Positions 21,822-33,577 of a DNA stretch of 64,000 bases are shown here, piece after piece; position 1 is the stretch's first letter, and every line of letters starts with the position of its first letter. Source of the stretch: Anaspis maculata (lineage: Eukaryota > Arthropoda > Insecta > Coleoptera > Scraptiidae); the NCBI GenBank assembly GCA_949128115.1, contig OX421963.1:83833602-83897601 (forward strand), read 5' to 3'. The notes under the pieces are model-generated. The model was not told the origin of the DNA, ran no database searches, and saw only the letters and a list, made by a program, of their open reading frames with translations. The translations under genes were made by a program, and so were the position numbers.

Positions 21822-23090
21822 TCAGACCGAAGCAATAAAACGTCCACAGGCCTCGGGGTTCGAGCAGAGCGGCCCACGTTTTCTGTCAACTTCGGAGTTT
21901 ACTGCTGCGGTAGTTTGGAGGGAATCGCTGTGAATGCTGTCTGTAGACGGAGTTGGTCGAGGTGCAGTGGCAGAAGCTTTCTTGTTCTTTTGGCGTCGTC
22001 CTCTTTGTCGAATTGGTCGGACAGAAATTTTGGTAACTTCTCCAAAAAAGGATCGCGGTGCGGAGACATGGCATCGTCCGATGGATGTTTTCAGTTCTTC
22101 AGTGGAAGCGATTCCGTACGTCATTGAAATTTTCTGTTCTGGAACAATTATAGGGCTAATCTCGACAGGATTAGAGCTTGGAGGTTATGCCTTGTGATGC
22201 ACTATTTGAGGCATGAGTATGTACCACAACTCTGTCACCTGGTTTAAACGCTTGGACATGATTCGCGTTTCTCGCTCGCATGTATTATTTGTGTCGCAAT
22301 TGTCTGGGAATACGGTAAACTTTCGGAGACAAAATCTTCATCGCCCAACACTTAACGTATAGGTCACGAGCACGTTACCTGAAGTTCACTCCTCCCGGCC
22401 AAAATACAACTAAGCGAGACTGAATTTGGTACTTTCACCGCGCGTACTATTTATTGCAAACCGCACAGACGTCAACTTTTTATTCCAGTGAGTATGATCT
22501 TCTTCAACTTAAGATTGCAAGTTGAGTCTTGATGTCCAAATTCCAGCGTTCTACCGGATTTGCTTCGGAATGGTAAGCCGTAACTAAACTTTGCTTGAAT
22601 CTAAAGTAGCATGCAACTTGTTGCATGATGGCGATTAGGAACTGTACTCCATTATCACTAATGACTTTCAGGATTTTTGGGCAGTCTTCAGCTGAAGCAG
22701 TATGGAAAGCGAAGGGTTCGATTCTAGTTCGTCGTGGTGTTTTTCACGACGAAAACCCATCTGTGTTCATTTTCAGGTCTCGAGAGTGGTCCAGACTTGT
22801 CAATGGCCAAAGTCTCAAATCTATGAGCTTGCACCAGAGTTTGTAATAGGCCGGCAACCGGCAGGCTTCACATTGATGGGCTTGAAACACTGGACAGTCC
22901 AAACCAGCTGCGACACAGATAGTGGCCTCACGCCTCGTGAATTGCCAATAGGATCGCTTGAAGATGTTGTTCAGCGTCTTCTTACCATAATGTCCGTCGA
23001 TTTCTGCATCATAATATTTGATCAGAATATCTGCATTTTTGGATTTTGATGACCAATTATGAGTTTCCATGATCGATTGCGGAAGCAAAA
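21822..23090 (-). pseudogene. Ty3/gypsy integrase remnant
   Basis: On the minus strand the zinc-binding region is visible near 22840-22990 (IDGHYGKKTLNNIF, then DCPVFQAHQCEAC). The catalytic core appears about 22600-22655 as GVQFLIAIMQQ followed by AYHSEANPVERWN, which contains the region of the last catalytic Glu. The C-terminal part gives PGDRVVVHTHASNSASQ near 22200-22250 and a basic tail PIRQRGRRQKNKK ending at 21822. Stops and frame changes occur throughout and the first catalytic Asp region is lost. It lies just upstream, on its own strand, of the polypurine tract and LTR, as expected for the 3' end of pol. Confidence 0.75.
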
Positions 23091-23189
23091 CTATACGTTA
23101 TAGCTTCATTCAAGACAAAACCTCTCCCAGTCCATCTCTTGAGATTGGGGTGATTGAAATTTTCAAAGCAGCGCGTGATTTTTTTTTTC

Positions 23190-23760
23190 CTACTCTTCTT
23201 GGCCTTGGCTTCTTAACCGGCTCACCTGAAATGATGTTGATGTGATATCAAAAAACAATAAAGGGGCCCATCTTAGAAATCGTGAAAAACGATGATAAGA
23301 TCCAAAGGGAGAGAGGATGTAACGCGACAATTAACATTCAGGCAGGTGAGGTCATCTCTCGTTATAAATGAGAGACATCGGAATTGTCATGGTGTTATGA
23401 CCCGTCGTAATAAGTTTTTGAATTTCATAAGGTTTCATCTGTTTCTGCTCATTCATGCTTAACCTAACCAAAACAAGCTGTTGAAAAGTGTCGCGTGAGC
23501 TGTGTGGTGACTAAGAGAGCCGTGGGCAACTATCGTTCTCCACTCCAAAGTCACCCAAACAGCACCCACCACAAAAATGCCCAAGCCAAGATCAAGTAAG
23601 TTTTTTGGGGCATTATTCGAAGATCTTTGTGAATTTTCTATATTTTTTGATCGAGATATCAGGAAGAGGAATAGTGATCGCGATTCCCAGAATAGGCGAT
23701 ATAGTATTATAGTTTCTTCAATTTTTTTCATTAAACCATATGCTTTCGAGATTCAGTAAC
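23190..23760 (+). mobile_element. Second gypsy 3' end plus LTR, opposite strand
   Basis: AACCGGCTCACCTGAAATG, CCCATCTTAGAAATC and the polypurine tract match the minus-strand copy at 21673-21800 in inverted orientation. An LTR starting TGTAACGCGACAATTAACAT at 23318 follows, with about 70 bp not present in the other copy. The pol part is almost entirely missing, so two 3' ends face each other. Confidence 0.65.
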
Positions 23761-23769
23761 ATAATTTTG

Positions 23770-24189
23770 TTGAGTTGGGGAAACGGTGAGCTACCCAGTA
23801 CTGGCCCAGAGTAAACCAGGTGCCTGTTACAGAGAGAACTGTGAGGTTTCTTCATCACCAAATTCCCACGGTCAACATCTTTAAATAAAACTAACTTTTT
23901 TGAAGTTTCTCCATACGAATATGTCATCTGATCAACATCCCTGTGTTTTGTCGTTCTAGGGATTCCTCACTGTGGTTTAGACAGGTTTGGCAACCAAGAT
24001 TGTTTAGACAAGTAGAGTAAATAGTAGTACGCGACTTGTAAAAATGCGTCAGATCCATGACGAAACGGCTCAAGACACGGAGTCGATGGACGCGGTTCTG
24101 GAAAATGGTACGACTTGCCTTCGTAGCAGATCCTGTTGTAGGTTCGAGCTCTGCAGGAAAACCTGGAGCACGTCGCACGTCGCACATTA
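23770..24189. other. No recognised feature
   Basis: Sequence next to LTR fragments that may itself be retroelement-derived; I could not match it to anything inside the window. Confidence 0.3.
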
Positions 24190-24381
24190 GTCGCCACTGT
24201 TGCTCACGGCCTGTCAGCTATTCCACAATTCACGCAACAGTATGGAACAGCTTTTTTTCATTGTTAAGTGAAACATTAATAAGCCAAAGTGGATGAAACT
24301 TTTGAAAATTCTCTTATCACGACGGGATATGACACCAAGACAGCTCCTATGTCTCTCTCTGCTAACAAGAGATGGCGTCAC

Positions 24382-24879
24382 CAGCGACGGCGCAAGGGGG
24401 TGGTCAGGGTGGGTACGTGCCTCCCCTAAAATCATAGGTGCCCACCCGCGTGCCCACCCGATTTCTCAGAAAATGTCTCGGAAAATGTTGATATGAAAAA
24501 CCAGAGATACCTAAATTGCAAAACTCACCTCGGGTTCCACCAAACTTTTATTAGCGTGATAACTTTATCACTCTGATAGTAACTAAGCAACTGGCCATCC
24601 TATTGGCTGGTGCATAGCAACTATCAGCGTGATAGATTTAATCTGCTCTTAAAATTTTGGTGGAACCCGAGGTAAGTAGATACTAATGAAAACAACCTAA
24701 AATAAGAATGTATCCAGTTTTCTTTTAATAAAACTTCATTGCGCTTGACTGTTTTTTTATCTAAAAAAAAGTAGTTTGGAGGATAGGAAGTTGAAACATA
24801 TAACTAAATGAGTGCCCACCTTCCTAAATAGTGTGCCTTTTTGTGCCCACCTGTTCAGAAAATGCTGGCGCCGTCGCTG
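24382..24879. mobile_element. hAT MITE with perfect 8-bp duplication
   Basis: Ends CAGCGACGGCGC and GCGCCGTCGCTG are perfect inverted repeats flanked by GGCGTCAC on both sides (24374-24381, 24880-24887). GTGCCCACC-type phrases repeat inside. It lies in an LTR fragment and contains another complete MITE. Confidence 0.9.
24527..24673. mobile_element. 147-bp MITE, complete copy
   Basis: ACCTCGGGTTCCACCAAA and TTTGGTGGAACCCGAGGT are perfect 18-bp inverted ends. The interior has paired GATAACTTTATCA and CTATCAGCGTGATAG blocks. It is the reference copy for 15349-15812 and 18022-18093. Confidence 0.85.
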
Positions 24880-25001
24880 GGCGTCACCTGCTTGAATGTT
24901 AAGGTCACGCTCCACGATGTTTTTCAAGTAAAATCTTAACGTTAACTCAAACGTTAAGTGACTTACTGCACATTTTCAATGGATCAACTGATTGACATAC
25001 A

Positions 25002-25209
25002 AGGTCAGTCAGGGTAACTGCTAACTGGACCACCGGAGCAACTGGGCCGTGAGAAGGTGCTGGCAGATGGGGAGATATTGCTGCCATTACCATCAGTCAA
25101 CACTACCGATCAAGAAAAATGATTTAAATATCCAAACTCTTCCGCGGTGAACTACTCACGGCCTAGTTGCGCCGGTCACCCCCGGTGGTCCAGTTACCCC
25201 AACTGACCT
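25002..25209. repeat. ~208-bp palindromic MITE
   Basis: AGGTCAGTCAGGGTAACTG at the left pairs with a block reading CAGTTACCCCAACTGACCT at the right. TGGACCACCGG and AACTnGGCCGTGAG are also inverted in both arms. Confidence 0.7.
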
Positions 25210-25384
25210 CAACGATTATCAAAGTTACATTCTCGGGTCAAGGGTTTATAACGATCAACGAATTCAGCTTTTGGATTTACGGTACCCCATCTTTGACAAT
25301 TTTTTTTTTGGGTGAAAAAGAAACACTACTTTACAACCGATCGTAAAATCGACAATTTTCCTCAAGTTACATTTGTATAATATA

Positions 25385-26765
25385 ATGGAGTCGAGAATGG
25401 AGTATTATACTAAAAAATTTTTTTTATTGAAATGGAAACTACATTGAAAAATAATTGACCCAAGTTTTTTTATTCAGTCAAAAACCGTACCGTTTGGGCG
25501 CAATAAGTAAATAACATCAACTAGTTATCTGACGTCACAGCGAGTCACCGCCTATACTGCCTGTGTAAATGACGTCAGAAATAGGCAGAATATATGAATT
25601 TCGTTCATTTATTGCGGCCAAACGATACGATTTTTGGCTGAATAAAAAACTACGGGTCAGTTATTTTTCAATATAGTTCCTGATTCCATTGAAAAAAATT
25701 TTTTTTTCCAAAAGTACACGCATCAAAAGAATCTAGGGGACAAGCAAATTCAGACGATTTCTAAAATCATCATAACTTTTGATTTCCGTCAGCGATTTCA
25801 TGTCTGTTTTCAGTGTTCGATAGCCCAATCCTTCATTTTCATGTCTTGATCACGTCGGATACGAACAATGTTTCATAAAGTTTCTACTATGTGATCAATG
25901 GAACTGTGTAAAATTGCCGAAAGTTCAGTTCGAGCGCGATTTCTCAAAAACAAATTTCAATGCATTTCCATAGCACAGTTATGAAGACTGGTATTTCAGC
26001 TTCAGTAACGTTTTCGAATTTTGAGAATCGAAGGTGAATTGCCAAAGATATTGATCATTTTATGCCGCTATGTTGAACTCCCAAGAAGTGATCCGATTTC
26101 ATTGAAACTTGGGTCACATTCATGTCTTGTTTCAGTAATTGGAATTCCAAGGTCAAATGTCTTTCTTGGTCACTTCCAAGCCGCCACATCAAACTTTTAT
26201 GTAAATGATTCGATTTTAGTGTGTTTCAAGTTTTATTCAAATTGAATCATTTATGCAAAAAGTTTAATATAGCGGCTCGAAAGTGATCGAAGGTGACATT
26301 TGACCTTGGAATTCCAATTACTTGAACCAGACATGAGTGTGTTCCAAGTTTCAATGAAATCGAACCACTTTCTTTTTTTCTTGGAAGTTCAACATGGCGG
26401 CCCAAAATGATCAATATCTTTGGCAACTCACCTTCGATTTTCAAAATCCAAAAACATTACTGAAGCTGAAACACCGATCTTCATAACTGTGCTATTGAAA
26501 TGCATGCAATATTTTTTTTGGGAAATCGCGCTCGTGCTGAACTTTCGGCAATTTTACACTGTTCCATTGATCACCCTGTAGCAACCTTATGAAACAGTGT
26601 TCGTATTTGACGTGATCAAGGCATGAAAACAAAAGATTGGGCAATCGAACACTGAAAACTGATATGAAATCGCTTACGGAAATCAAAAGTTATGATGATT
26701 TTAGAAATCGTCTGAATTTGCTTGTTCCCTAGATTCTTTTGATGTGTGTATAATACTAATACTCT
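25385..26765. repeat. 1.4-kb palindrome containing another palindrome
   Basis: Main arms (about 25706-26220 and 26240-26750) mirror each other through CATCAAAAGAATCTAGGG, TCAAAAGTTATGATGATTTTAG and TTGGAATTCCAAGGTCAAATG-type blocks, meeting near 26230. The outer tips GAGTATTATAC and its partner pair only if 25397-25708 is removed, so that inner palindrome is a later insertion. Open frames inside are mirror artefacts. Confidence 0.75.
25420..25705. repeat. Palindromic insertion in the left arm
   Basis: Arms of about 90 bp share AAAAATAATTGACCC, TTTATTCAGTCAAAAA and CGTTTGGGCGCAATAA-type blocks. The loop contains GACGTCA twice. It interrupts the left arm of the larger palindrome. Confidence 0.7.
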
Positions 26766-26769
26766 ATTT

Positions 26770-27941
26770 CATGCTCACTGTTCCCATTTATCAATTTATT
26801 CGAATAACATAATTATTCCACTTCACAAAGCAGTAATCCAATAAAATAACCTGGAAGTGTTTACCCCATTTTGTTGCCTCACGAGATGTTTTTTTTTCAA
26901 TGTTATAGCATTTCATAGCTTGAACAAAAAATACCTAGAAGCTACCCCATGGAGCCATAAAGCGCCATCGAATTAACCCATCATCGATCATCATCGCAAT
27001 TTTCCAGCAGTTATCCTCGCAGTTATCCCCATCCAACCACTTCCGGCACGTCGCTTAACAGAAGCTCCAATTTGAATGGTTAGGTGGGTATAATATTCTT
27101 CGAAAGCAAACAGGTGGGTGGCAGCGCTCATCATAATCGGAGTAAAATGAGCGGCCGATGGTATCACGCCATGTTAGGCCACGAAGTGCAGGTTGACATG
27201 TTGTTTTATTGCATGTTCAGTCACAAACCGCCTCGTCTGTTTCTAATGCTCGCAACTAGGCAGGCATATTAAGATTAATAATCCAGTCCCGTCTCGATTC
27301 TCTGTCTCTCTTTCGACCAACATCAGATTTCCTCCATGACGCTCTTCTATACATACCCATGATAGACAGCCAGCATACGCGAGATCCACGAGAAAATTGA
27401 ATTTGGCTTGGATAAATCCACGTAATGACGATCCAATATGTCACATCAAGCGAAGATACATTGCGGTCTCGTTACTGCGCTTTTTTCGTCGCTCTGTTAC
27501 AGTTCAAGATGTATGTAGGGCCGCATAGTTCCCATGACCCCATCACTCAATCAGCAGATGTAATCGAATTTGAACGGAACACGCTTCGAATTTATATATA
27601 AAACAAAAGCCCCACAACAGTCGAGTCGTGACTTGTATCGGATGACATATGCATTCTGTTTTAACACCCATCAAAGCCAATTTTTTCTTGCGGGCTTGCA
27701 CGCCAGGCGCGAAGGGTTATTATTGTTGACTTCGGTTCGGTGCATTTCGACCGCAAATCGCGCGTTGTTTGTTTTAGACCACCCTTAAGATAATTTCGAA
27801 TTTTTTACTATCCCGAAGTATTATGGTCATGCTGAAAAATAAATTAGATAAAAAACGGATATATCCGTTTTGAGGTCTCCCAAGACGATTAGGACAATTT
27901 CCACATTGATGCCTGTCTGTCTGTATGTATGTGTGTTTATT
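26770..27941. other. Unique-looking sequence, no recognised gene
   Basis: Balanced-composition DNA with short open frames on both strands (for example 27570-27788 plus) that lack domains or splice context. No terminal repeats. It may be host intergenic or intronic DNA. Confidence 0.4.
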
Positions 27942-28389
27942 TATAGGTAATTTTTTTTTTCGTTTATTCAACGTCGGCCTATATCTGCAACAAGGCTCAA
28001 CACCGACGCCGCTGAATGCTTTTCTCCACTATGTTGGAAATTTGGCGTGTTCCAACACAGGGTAAAGATTTTTACGACCACCAACATCGCATATGGGGTC
28101 GGCACCATCGTTGGTATTTCACGTGTATATGCGACACACGTTTTGCATTTAGCAAGAATGCCAACTGAATCGAGAAGCTTGTTTTAGGGGAAATGTCTAC
28201 TGCATGACCAAATAAAGACACGTCACGCCAGAACAAAAACGACAAAAAATGTGAAAAAAACGCCTGAATGATTTTTTTCACGACATGCTATACCTACACG
28301 CTACATGGCAAAAAAGAGGTTTATTCACGACAGGATGAGGGTTTGCACGACAAATTTGGAAGACAGAAAAGTCACCCTGAAAATCATCC

Positions 28390-29720
28390 TTGACGTTTTA
28401 ATTCTTAACCCTGTCTTGTCACTTGAAAGCCCCAGTGCTTCCTTGAACTTTTGACTTCTTGCAACTGCAGAGGCTCTTTGATCTTACCACTTCAACGACC
28501 CAGTCCCCTCCCTGGAACTCCTATGAAGCATCAAATCGTGTATCTGGAAAACTAGTGCCCCCAGTCAATCCTCTACAGTTCAATTGGCAATCTGATATAT
28601 AGCCGATTAGCCGGTCTGAAAGAGGCTCTAGTGCTATCTGCACTCTTCATACATATTCCAACTAGTTAATTTGTCTGCAACAAAGAGTCCCCTTGAAGTC
28701 ATCTCGAGTCACTTATCTTGCTACTGAGGAGCACTAGTCTCCTTGTCTCTTGTAGATTCTAACAGTTTAACATTGGGTTTCTCATCTGCAACTGCAGAGG
28801 CCTCTTCCGATGTTCTCCCACGTCAGTCTCATCTTTTTACCTCGAAGCCCTAATGCACCTTTGCCCTTTGGAGGGTGCTAGGGCAATGCGTTCTGCAGAC
28901 AATTCGTCCCAAGCTAGGTCGCAAAAGGAACTACCTACAAGAAAAAACCAAAAACCCCAAAGGCTTCGGAACGTATAAGAGAGTTCAAATACATGAAGAG
29001 ACAAGGGATGGGCTCAATAAAGGGGCTCTCTTAGAACCATTAGCAAATTACAAGGGGGTGCGATAGAGCTTCAAAAGTCACGCAAAAATGGAAGGGTGCT
29101 CAGCAGGGTTACAAACGATATTAAAGATACAAGGGGGCCCAATGGAACTTCATACATATAAGAAATGAAGACAAAAAAGGGGCTTACTGTCACTCTGAAA
29201 GCCAATAAAAACATAACTGGATTAACTGGGGCTCCATACTATACTTGAGAATACAAGCCTTATAGGGCTCCTAATATCACATGAAGGCATGAGTTGCTCA
29301 CTAATGCTCCGAAAGCTACGGAAAGATGTAAGTGAGTTCAGCAGGGCTCCAGGGCTTCAAAAGACGTTGAAGAAATAAGGGGAGCCGATGAGGCTCTGGA
29401 TAACACAAAAAAGCAACAGGGAGTTTACTGGAGTTTTGAAAAAAACATCAAAGAGCTAACTAGGGCTCCAAACTACATTTGCGGACCAAGGAAATCTGAT
29501 AGGGCTCCGTATATCATCTTGAGGTACAAAGAGCTTACAGTTGAGCTGATAGCAATGCAAGAAGACACAAGATGGCTTCCTGGAATTCTGAAAACTACGA
29601 AAAAACTCGAAGGACTTATCAGGGCACCAACTACAATTGGGGACCCAAGAGGGCCCGAAAGGACTCCAAATGACATGACCGCACAAGGGTTACGTCTTCC
29701 AATTTACATGACTGAAATAT
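28390..29720. repeat. Polarity-switching minisatellite inside the long-TIR element
   Basis: About 28390-28870 carries phrases such as GACTTCTTGCAACTGCAGAGG and AGTCCCCTT, and about 28870-29720 carries the opposite-strand forms AAGGGGGCTC, GAGCTTCAAA, ACAAGGGG. The units resemble 1-720 closely enough to be the same family. Confidence 0.55.
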
Positions 29721-29729
29721 GACTACGAC

Positions 29730-30680
29730 GTTCTCATTTTGACTTATGTAAAAAAATCTATGACAGGATATATTGGGGAAAATGGCCGATTCGTGGAGGA
29801 AGTTCCATGGAATTTATTGTTAGAAGAGGTGTAAGTTGCCGCCTGGCAACGTCGGCTGTTACGTCAATTTGAGTCACGTCAAAACTGTCACTCTGCTGTG
29901 TTGTGCAGTCCACTACCAGCAAACTTTTGTTCCTGTGAACCCTTGGGACCCAGCAGGCTCTTTATTAGGCCTTACATCGATGACCAGCGTCGTCGCGGAT
30001 CTTTCTCTGCATCATCCCTGGCTTTCACCCAAGGAACAGCAACAGCGACTCTGGATCGAGTCCTCCGCACACCAACTGTTGACACGCCAGAAAAGGTCAC
30101 CGCTTGGGCTGGCTGCGTCGTCAGTCTCCTTTTTTTAAGATGTTCTGCTTAGACTTCACATGGAGATCCGAATTCTATATTTTACAGTTCGCTACCTTTG
30201 TGATTTGGACGCAAACGTTTGTTGCGTCCCCACTGTGAAGATACAGGTTTGAGCTTGCTTTGTGGCCCATTGAGGATTGGGAATCAATCAGCAGGCACTA
30301 AATGGCAGGAATGGCAGGGGCGAGAGCTACTGGCAAAGCAGCATACCATCCAGTCACCGTCCAAATTTTTCCACCGCAACTGCAATGCAATGCATCACTG
30401 GTAGCGCAGTCTTCCAGCTCCTCACCTCTGGAAGTAGATCCCACTAGTAGCCTGTTAAATACGCCAACCACAAAATCAAACACAGGGCCCAACAGCAAAC
30501 CCTCTTTTACGTTATTCCTACTTGTCAAATTTCACGTCATTGATGTGGTAGTGCAGGTATCTTCTAGTGCCTACTTAGGCTACTAGACGTTCGAGTATGT
30601 GCTCCTCTCAAAAAAAAATTCCGCACGATCAAGCACCGAGGTCTACATCAGGTGGCGTTTTTAAATGTAAATCGCCTATA
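29730..30680. other. Interior of the long-TIR element, unrecognised
   Basis: Balanced composition with plus-strand open frames at 29836-30152 and 30302-30586. I recognise no domain; they could be decayed transposase or captured sequence. Confidence 0.3.
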
Positions 30681-31769
30681 ATGATCGTTCAAATTTGTCG
30701 GGCAAACTCTCCTTTCGTCGTGAATTTCCCTTTTTTTTTTGATAAGCACCAAATTTGCCAGTATTCGAACATTTTCTGTTTCTGTCGCTTTACGTCTGCC
30801 GTTCACAATACTTATGTGCCGTGCGAACAATTATTTTGCCATGATTTTCACCTTTTTTGTCGTTTTTCTCCCTTTTTTTGTCGGACCGAAAAATTGTTTG
30901 TTCCGCTTTGTTTTAGAGGCGAAAATCCGACTGTTTCTGGCGGAGATCGAACTTGCCAGCTCTGGAATGGCAGTCGAACGCGATGACCACCACACCACAA
31001 GCTCCCCTATAGGTAATTTATTTTTGAACATATTTCGACAATTTTTTGCTTGTGATTTCTCAAGAGATTCCAGATAAAAATGCAAAGCCATATTGAGACC
31101 GGACTCAAATTATCAGGCTCAAAAACATAAAGTTGTAGTCGGCAGTCGTGATTTTCTGCCATCTCCTGTTCGGCCACTACAAATTTTCAACTTTCCCCCC
31201 CCTACGCACTTGGCCAGAGAGGCTGAAGTAGAAGTGCATAGTCAGAGATAGGCACCGTTAACAAAAAAGTTAACTTCGTTAAACGATAAATCGTCAACAA
31301 AAAAAGTTAACTTCGTTCATCGTTGAACAGTCATTTGACTGAAAATGTAACGGAAGCTAACGTTGAACCGTTAACGTCAACTTTTCATTTCGTAAACCAA
31401 ATAATCTCCAAAATCACCCTAACACCACCCTAAAACCGACGAAACCATACCTTATACTTACACAAGCATTATATGTAGGGGAGACCGGGTACAAAAGTAA
31501 CGCGCCATGGAAGTAACAGCGCCCTCCGCGCCTTTATGTGACGTAATTTTAAACAAGTGAGTATGCCTTCACGTGCGTGAGTCTCAGTAGCGCATTTTCT
31601 CAAAGAGGCATATTGTGAACGTAAAGAAATTTGGTTGAAGGAGAAACACCATTCCTTGCCCACTTTCTTCATTTGAAACTCATTGTGATATTTTGTTATC
31701 AGAATGGGGTACTTGCCAACTAAATAGATTTGAATGGAAATTCTTTCACTCATCAATATTTTTTTGTTT

Positions 31770-33240
31770 GAGGGCGGGAGCTGGGAGCGGCAACTAATCA
31801 AAAGTGGCCTATCTCTTCCCATTTTTAGTCAGCTATCTATATAGCGGAACAATTAGATCGCCATGTCTTCAAGATTATGTTTTACATTTATCTCTTACTT
31901 TGGGGGCGGCGTGTGGGAGCGGCAGAGTTTGGCAAAGAAATTTTTCCACAGTTTGAGTTGGGAGTTTCTGAATGTTTGAGGTAACATTAAAATGTAAATC
32001 AGTGGAAATTATTGGGAGTTGCACTTTTTTTCTTTTGGGGGTGGAAGTTGGAGGCGGCGTCATATCAAAAGTAGCCTATTCTTTCCCATTTTTAGTAAGC
32101 TATCTATATAGCGAAAGAATTAGATCGTTATGTCTTCGAGTTTATGTTTTTCATTCATCTCTCACTTTGATGGCAGCGTATGGGGGCGGCAGCATTCGGC
32201 AAAGTAACTGTTGCACAGTTTGAGTTGGAAGTTACTAAATGTAAGGGAAATATGACAATTAGTGAAAATTGTGAAAGTTGCATTTTTTGCTTGGAGGCGG
32301 CAGCTGGAGGCGGCGGCTAATTAAAGTGGCCTATCTTTTTCCAATTTCAGTCAGCCATCAATATAGTGAAAGAATTAGATCGCTATGTCTTCAGGTTCAT
32401 GTTTTTCATTAATCTCTTACTTTGGGGGCGGCGTGTGAGAGCGGCAGCGTTCGGCTGAGCAAATGTTGCACAATTTGAGTTGGCAGTTCCTAAATGTTGA
32501 AGGGAACATCTTAATCAGTAACATTTGTGAAAGTTGCACTTTTTATCGTTTGGGGGCGGAATCTGGGAGCGGCGACTAACCAAAAGTAGCCTATCCTTTC
32601 CCATTTTTAGTCAGCTATTTATATACCGACAGAATCAGATCGCTATGTTTTCGGGTTTATGTTTTTCATCCATCTCTCACTTTGATGGCAGCGTATGGGG
32701 GCGGCAGCATTCGGCAAAGTAACTGTTGCACAGTTTGAGTTGGAAGTTACTAAATGTAAGGGAAATATGACAATCAGTGAAAATTGTGAAAGTTGCATTT
32801 TTTTACTTGGAGGCGGCAGCTGGAGGCGGCAGCTGGAGGCGGCGGCTAATTAAAAGTGGCCTATCTTTTTCCAATTTCAGTCAGCTATTAATATAGTGAA
32901 AGAATTAGATCGTTATGTCTTCAGGTTCATGTTTTTCATTTATCTTTTACTTTGGGGGCGGTGTGTGGGAGCGGCAGCGTTCGGCTGAGCAAATGTTGCA
33001 CAATTTGAGTTGGCAGTTCCTAAATGTTGAAGGGAACATCTCAATCAGTAACATTTGTGAAAGTTGCACTTTTTATCGTTTGGGGGCGGAATCTGGGGGC
33101 GGCGACTAATCAAAAGTAGCCTATCCTTTCCCATTTTTAGTCAGCTATCTATATACCGAAAGAATCAGATCGCTATGTCTTCGGGTTCATGTTTTTCATT
33201 TTAAACTGCTTGGGGGCGGTTTTTAGCAGTTTTTTCATGT
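31770..33240. repeat. ~260-bp satellite with two-unit higher-order pattern
   Basis: The landmark AGTCAGCTATCTATATA recurs at about 31828, 32094, 32349, 32609, 32878 and 33138, a spacing of 255-269 bp. Alternate units are more alike: GGCGGCGGCTAATTA marks units near 32305 and 32850, and GGGGCGGAATCTGGG marks units near 32555 and 33085, giving a ~530-bp dimer. GGGGGCGG motifs are conspicuous in AT-rich DNA. Confidence 0.85.
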
Positions 33241-33509
33241 TGGCGGCGCATATTGAAGACGGAATGTTTGTTGGCTTACGTTTATAAGTGGCAACTATGT
33301 ATTATTCAAAAAATGAGAACACTAGAGCATCAGGTCTGGTAGAAAGTGCAATATTATGTTATTTCAAGTTTATCGGGGGCGGTTTTCTCTATGTTGGCGG
33401 CGCAATATGGACATCCAATACAGCCTAGCCCTTCTTTGGGAGTGGCAGCTATGTAACAGCGAAAAAATTAGAAAGCTAGGTCGTCTAGTTTGGGAGGAGT
33501 TCGATGAAG

Positions 33510-33577
33510 GGACGGACGGACGGACGGACGGACGGACGGACGGACGGACGGACGGACGGACGGACGGACGGACGGAC
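33510..33577. repeat. (GGAC)n microsatellite, about 17 copies
   Basis: Pure tetranucleotide repeat just after the satellite. It produces open frames in both strands (TDGR and SVRP repeats) that are not genes. Confidence 0.95.

Larger units (their letters stand above)
24190..24920 (-). mobile_element. Third gypsy LTR fragment, interrupted
   Basis: 24230-24381 and 24880-24920 read on the minus strand as a relative of the LTRs at 21673 and 23318 (AACATTCAAGCAGGTGAC, GCCATCTCTTGTTAGCAGAG, CCCGTCGTGATAAG). The two parts are separated by the hAT MITE at 24382-24879 and join cleanly at its 8-bp duplication. Confidence 0.65.
28188..30907. mobile_element. Long-TIR element with 9-bp duplication (MULE/foldback-like)
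   Basis: It interrupts the SINE and is flanked by TTGTTTTAG at 28179-28187 and 30908-30916. Left and right terminal zones of about 200 bp are degenerate inverted copies: ATTCACGACAGGATGAGGG against ATTCACGACGAAAGGAGAG, and AACAAAAACGACAAAAAA against AGAAAAACGACAAAAAA. The middle is a minisatellite. A 9-bp duplication with long arms fits Mutator-like or foldback elements; no transposase is visible. Confidence 0.65.
27954..31007 (-). mobile_element. tRNA-derived SINE split by a 2.7-kb insertion
   Basis: The 3' part (27954-28178) matches the body and tail of the SINE at 7759 (reverse-complement phrases TTATTCAACGTCGGCCTATA and CAACATCGCATATGG). The 5' part (30917-31007) is the tRNA-like head, with GAGCTTGTGGTGTGGTGGTC on the minus strand and a degenerate B box. 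A 12-bp repeat TATAGGTAATTT at 27942-27953 and 31008-31019 flanks the composite, so both parts are one insertion interrupted later. Confidence 0.8.
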
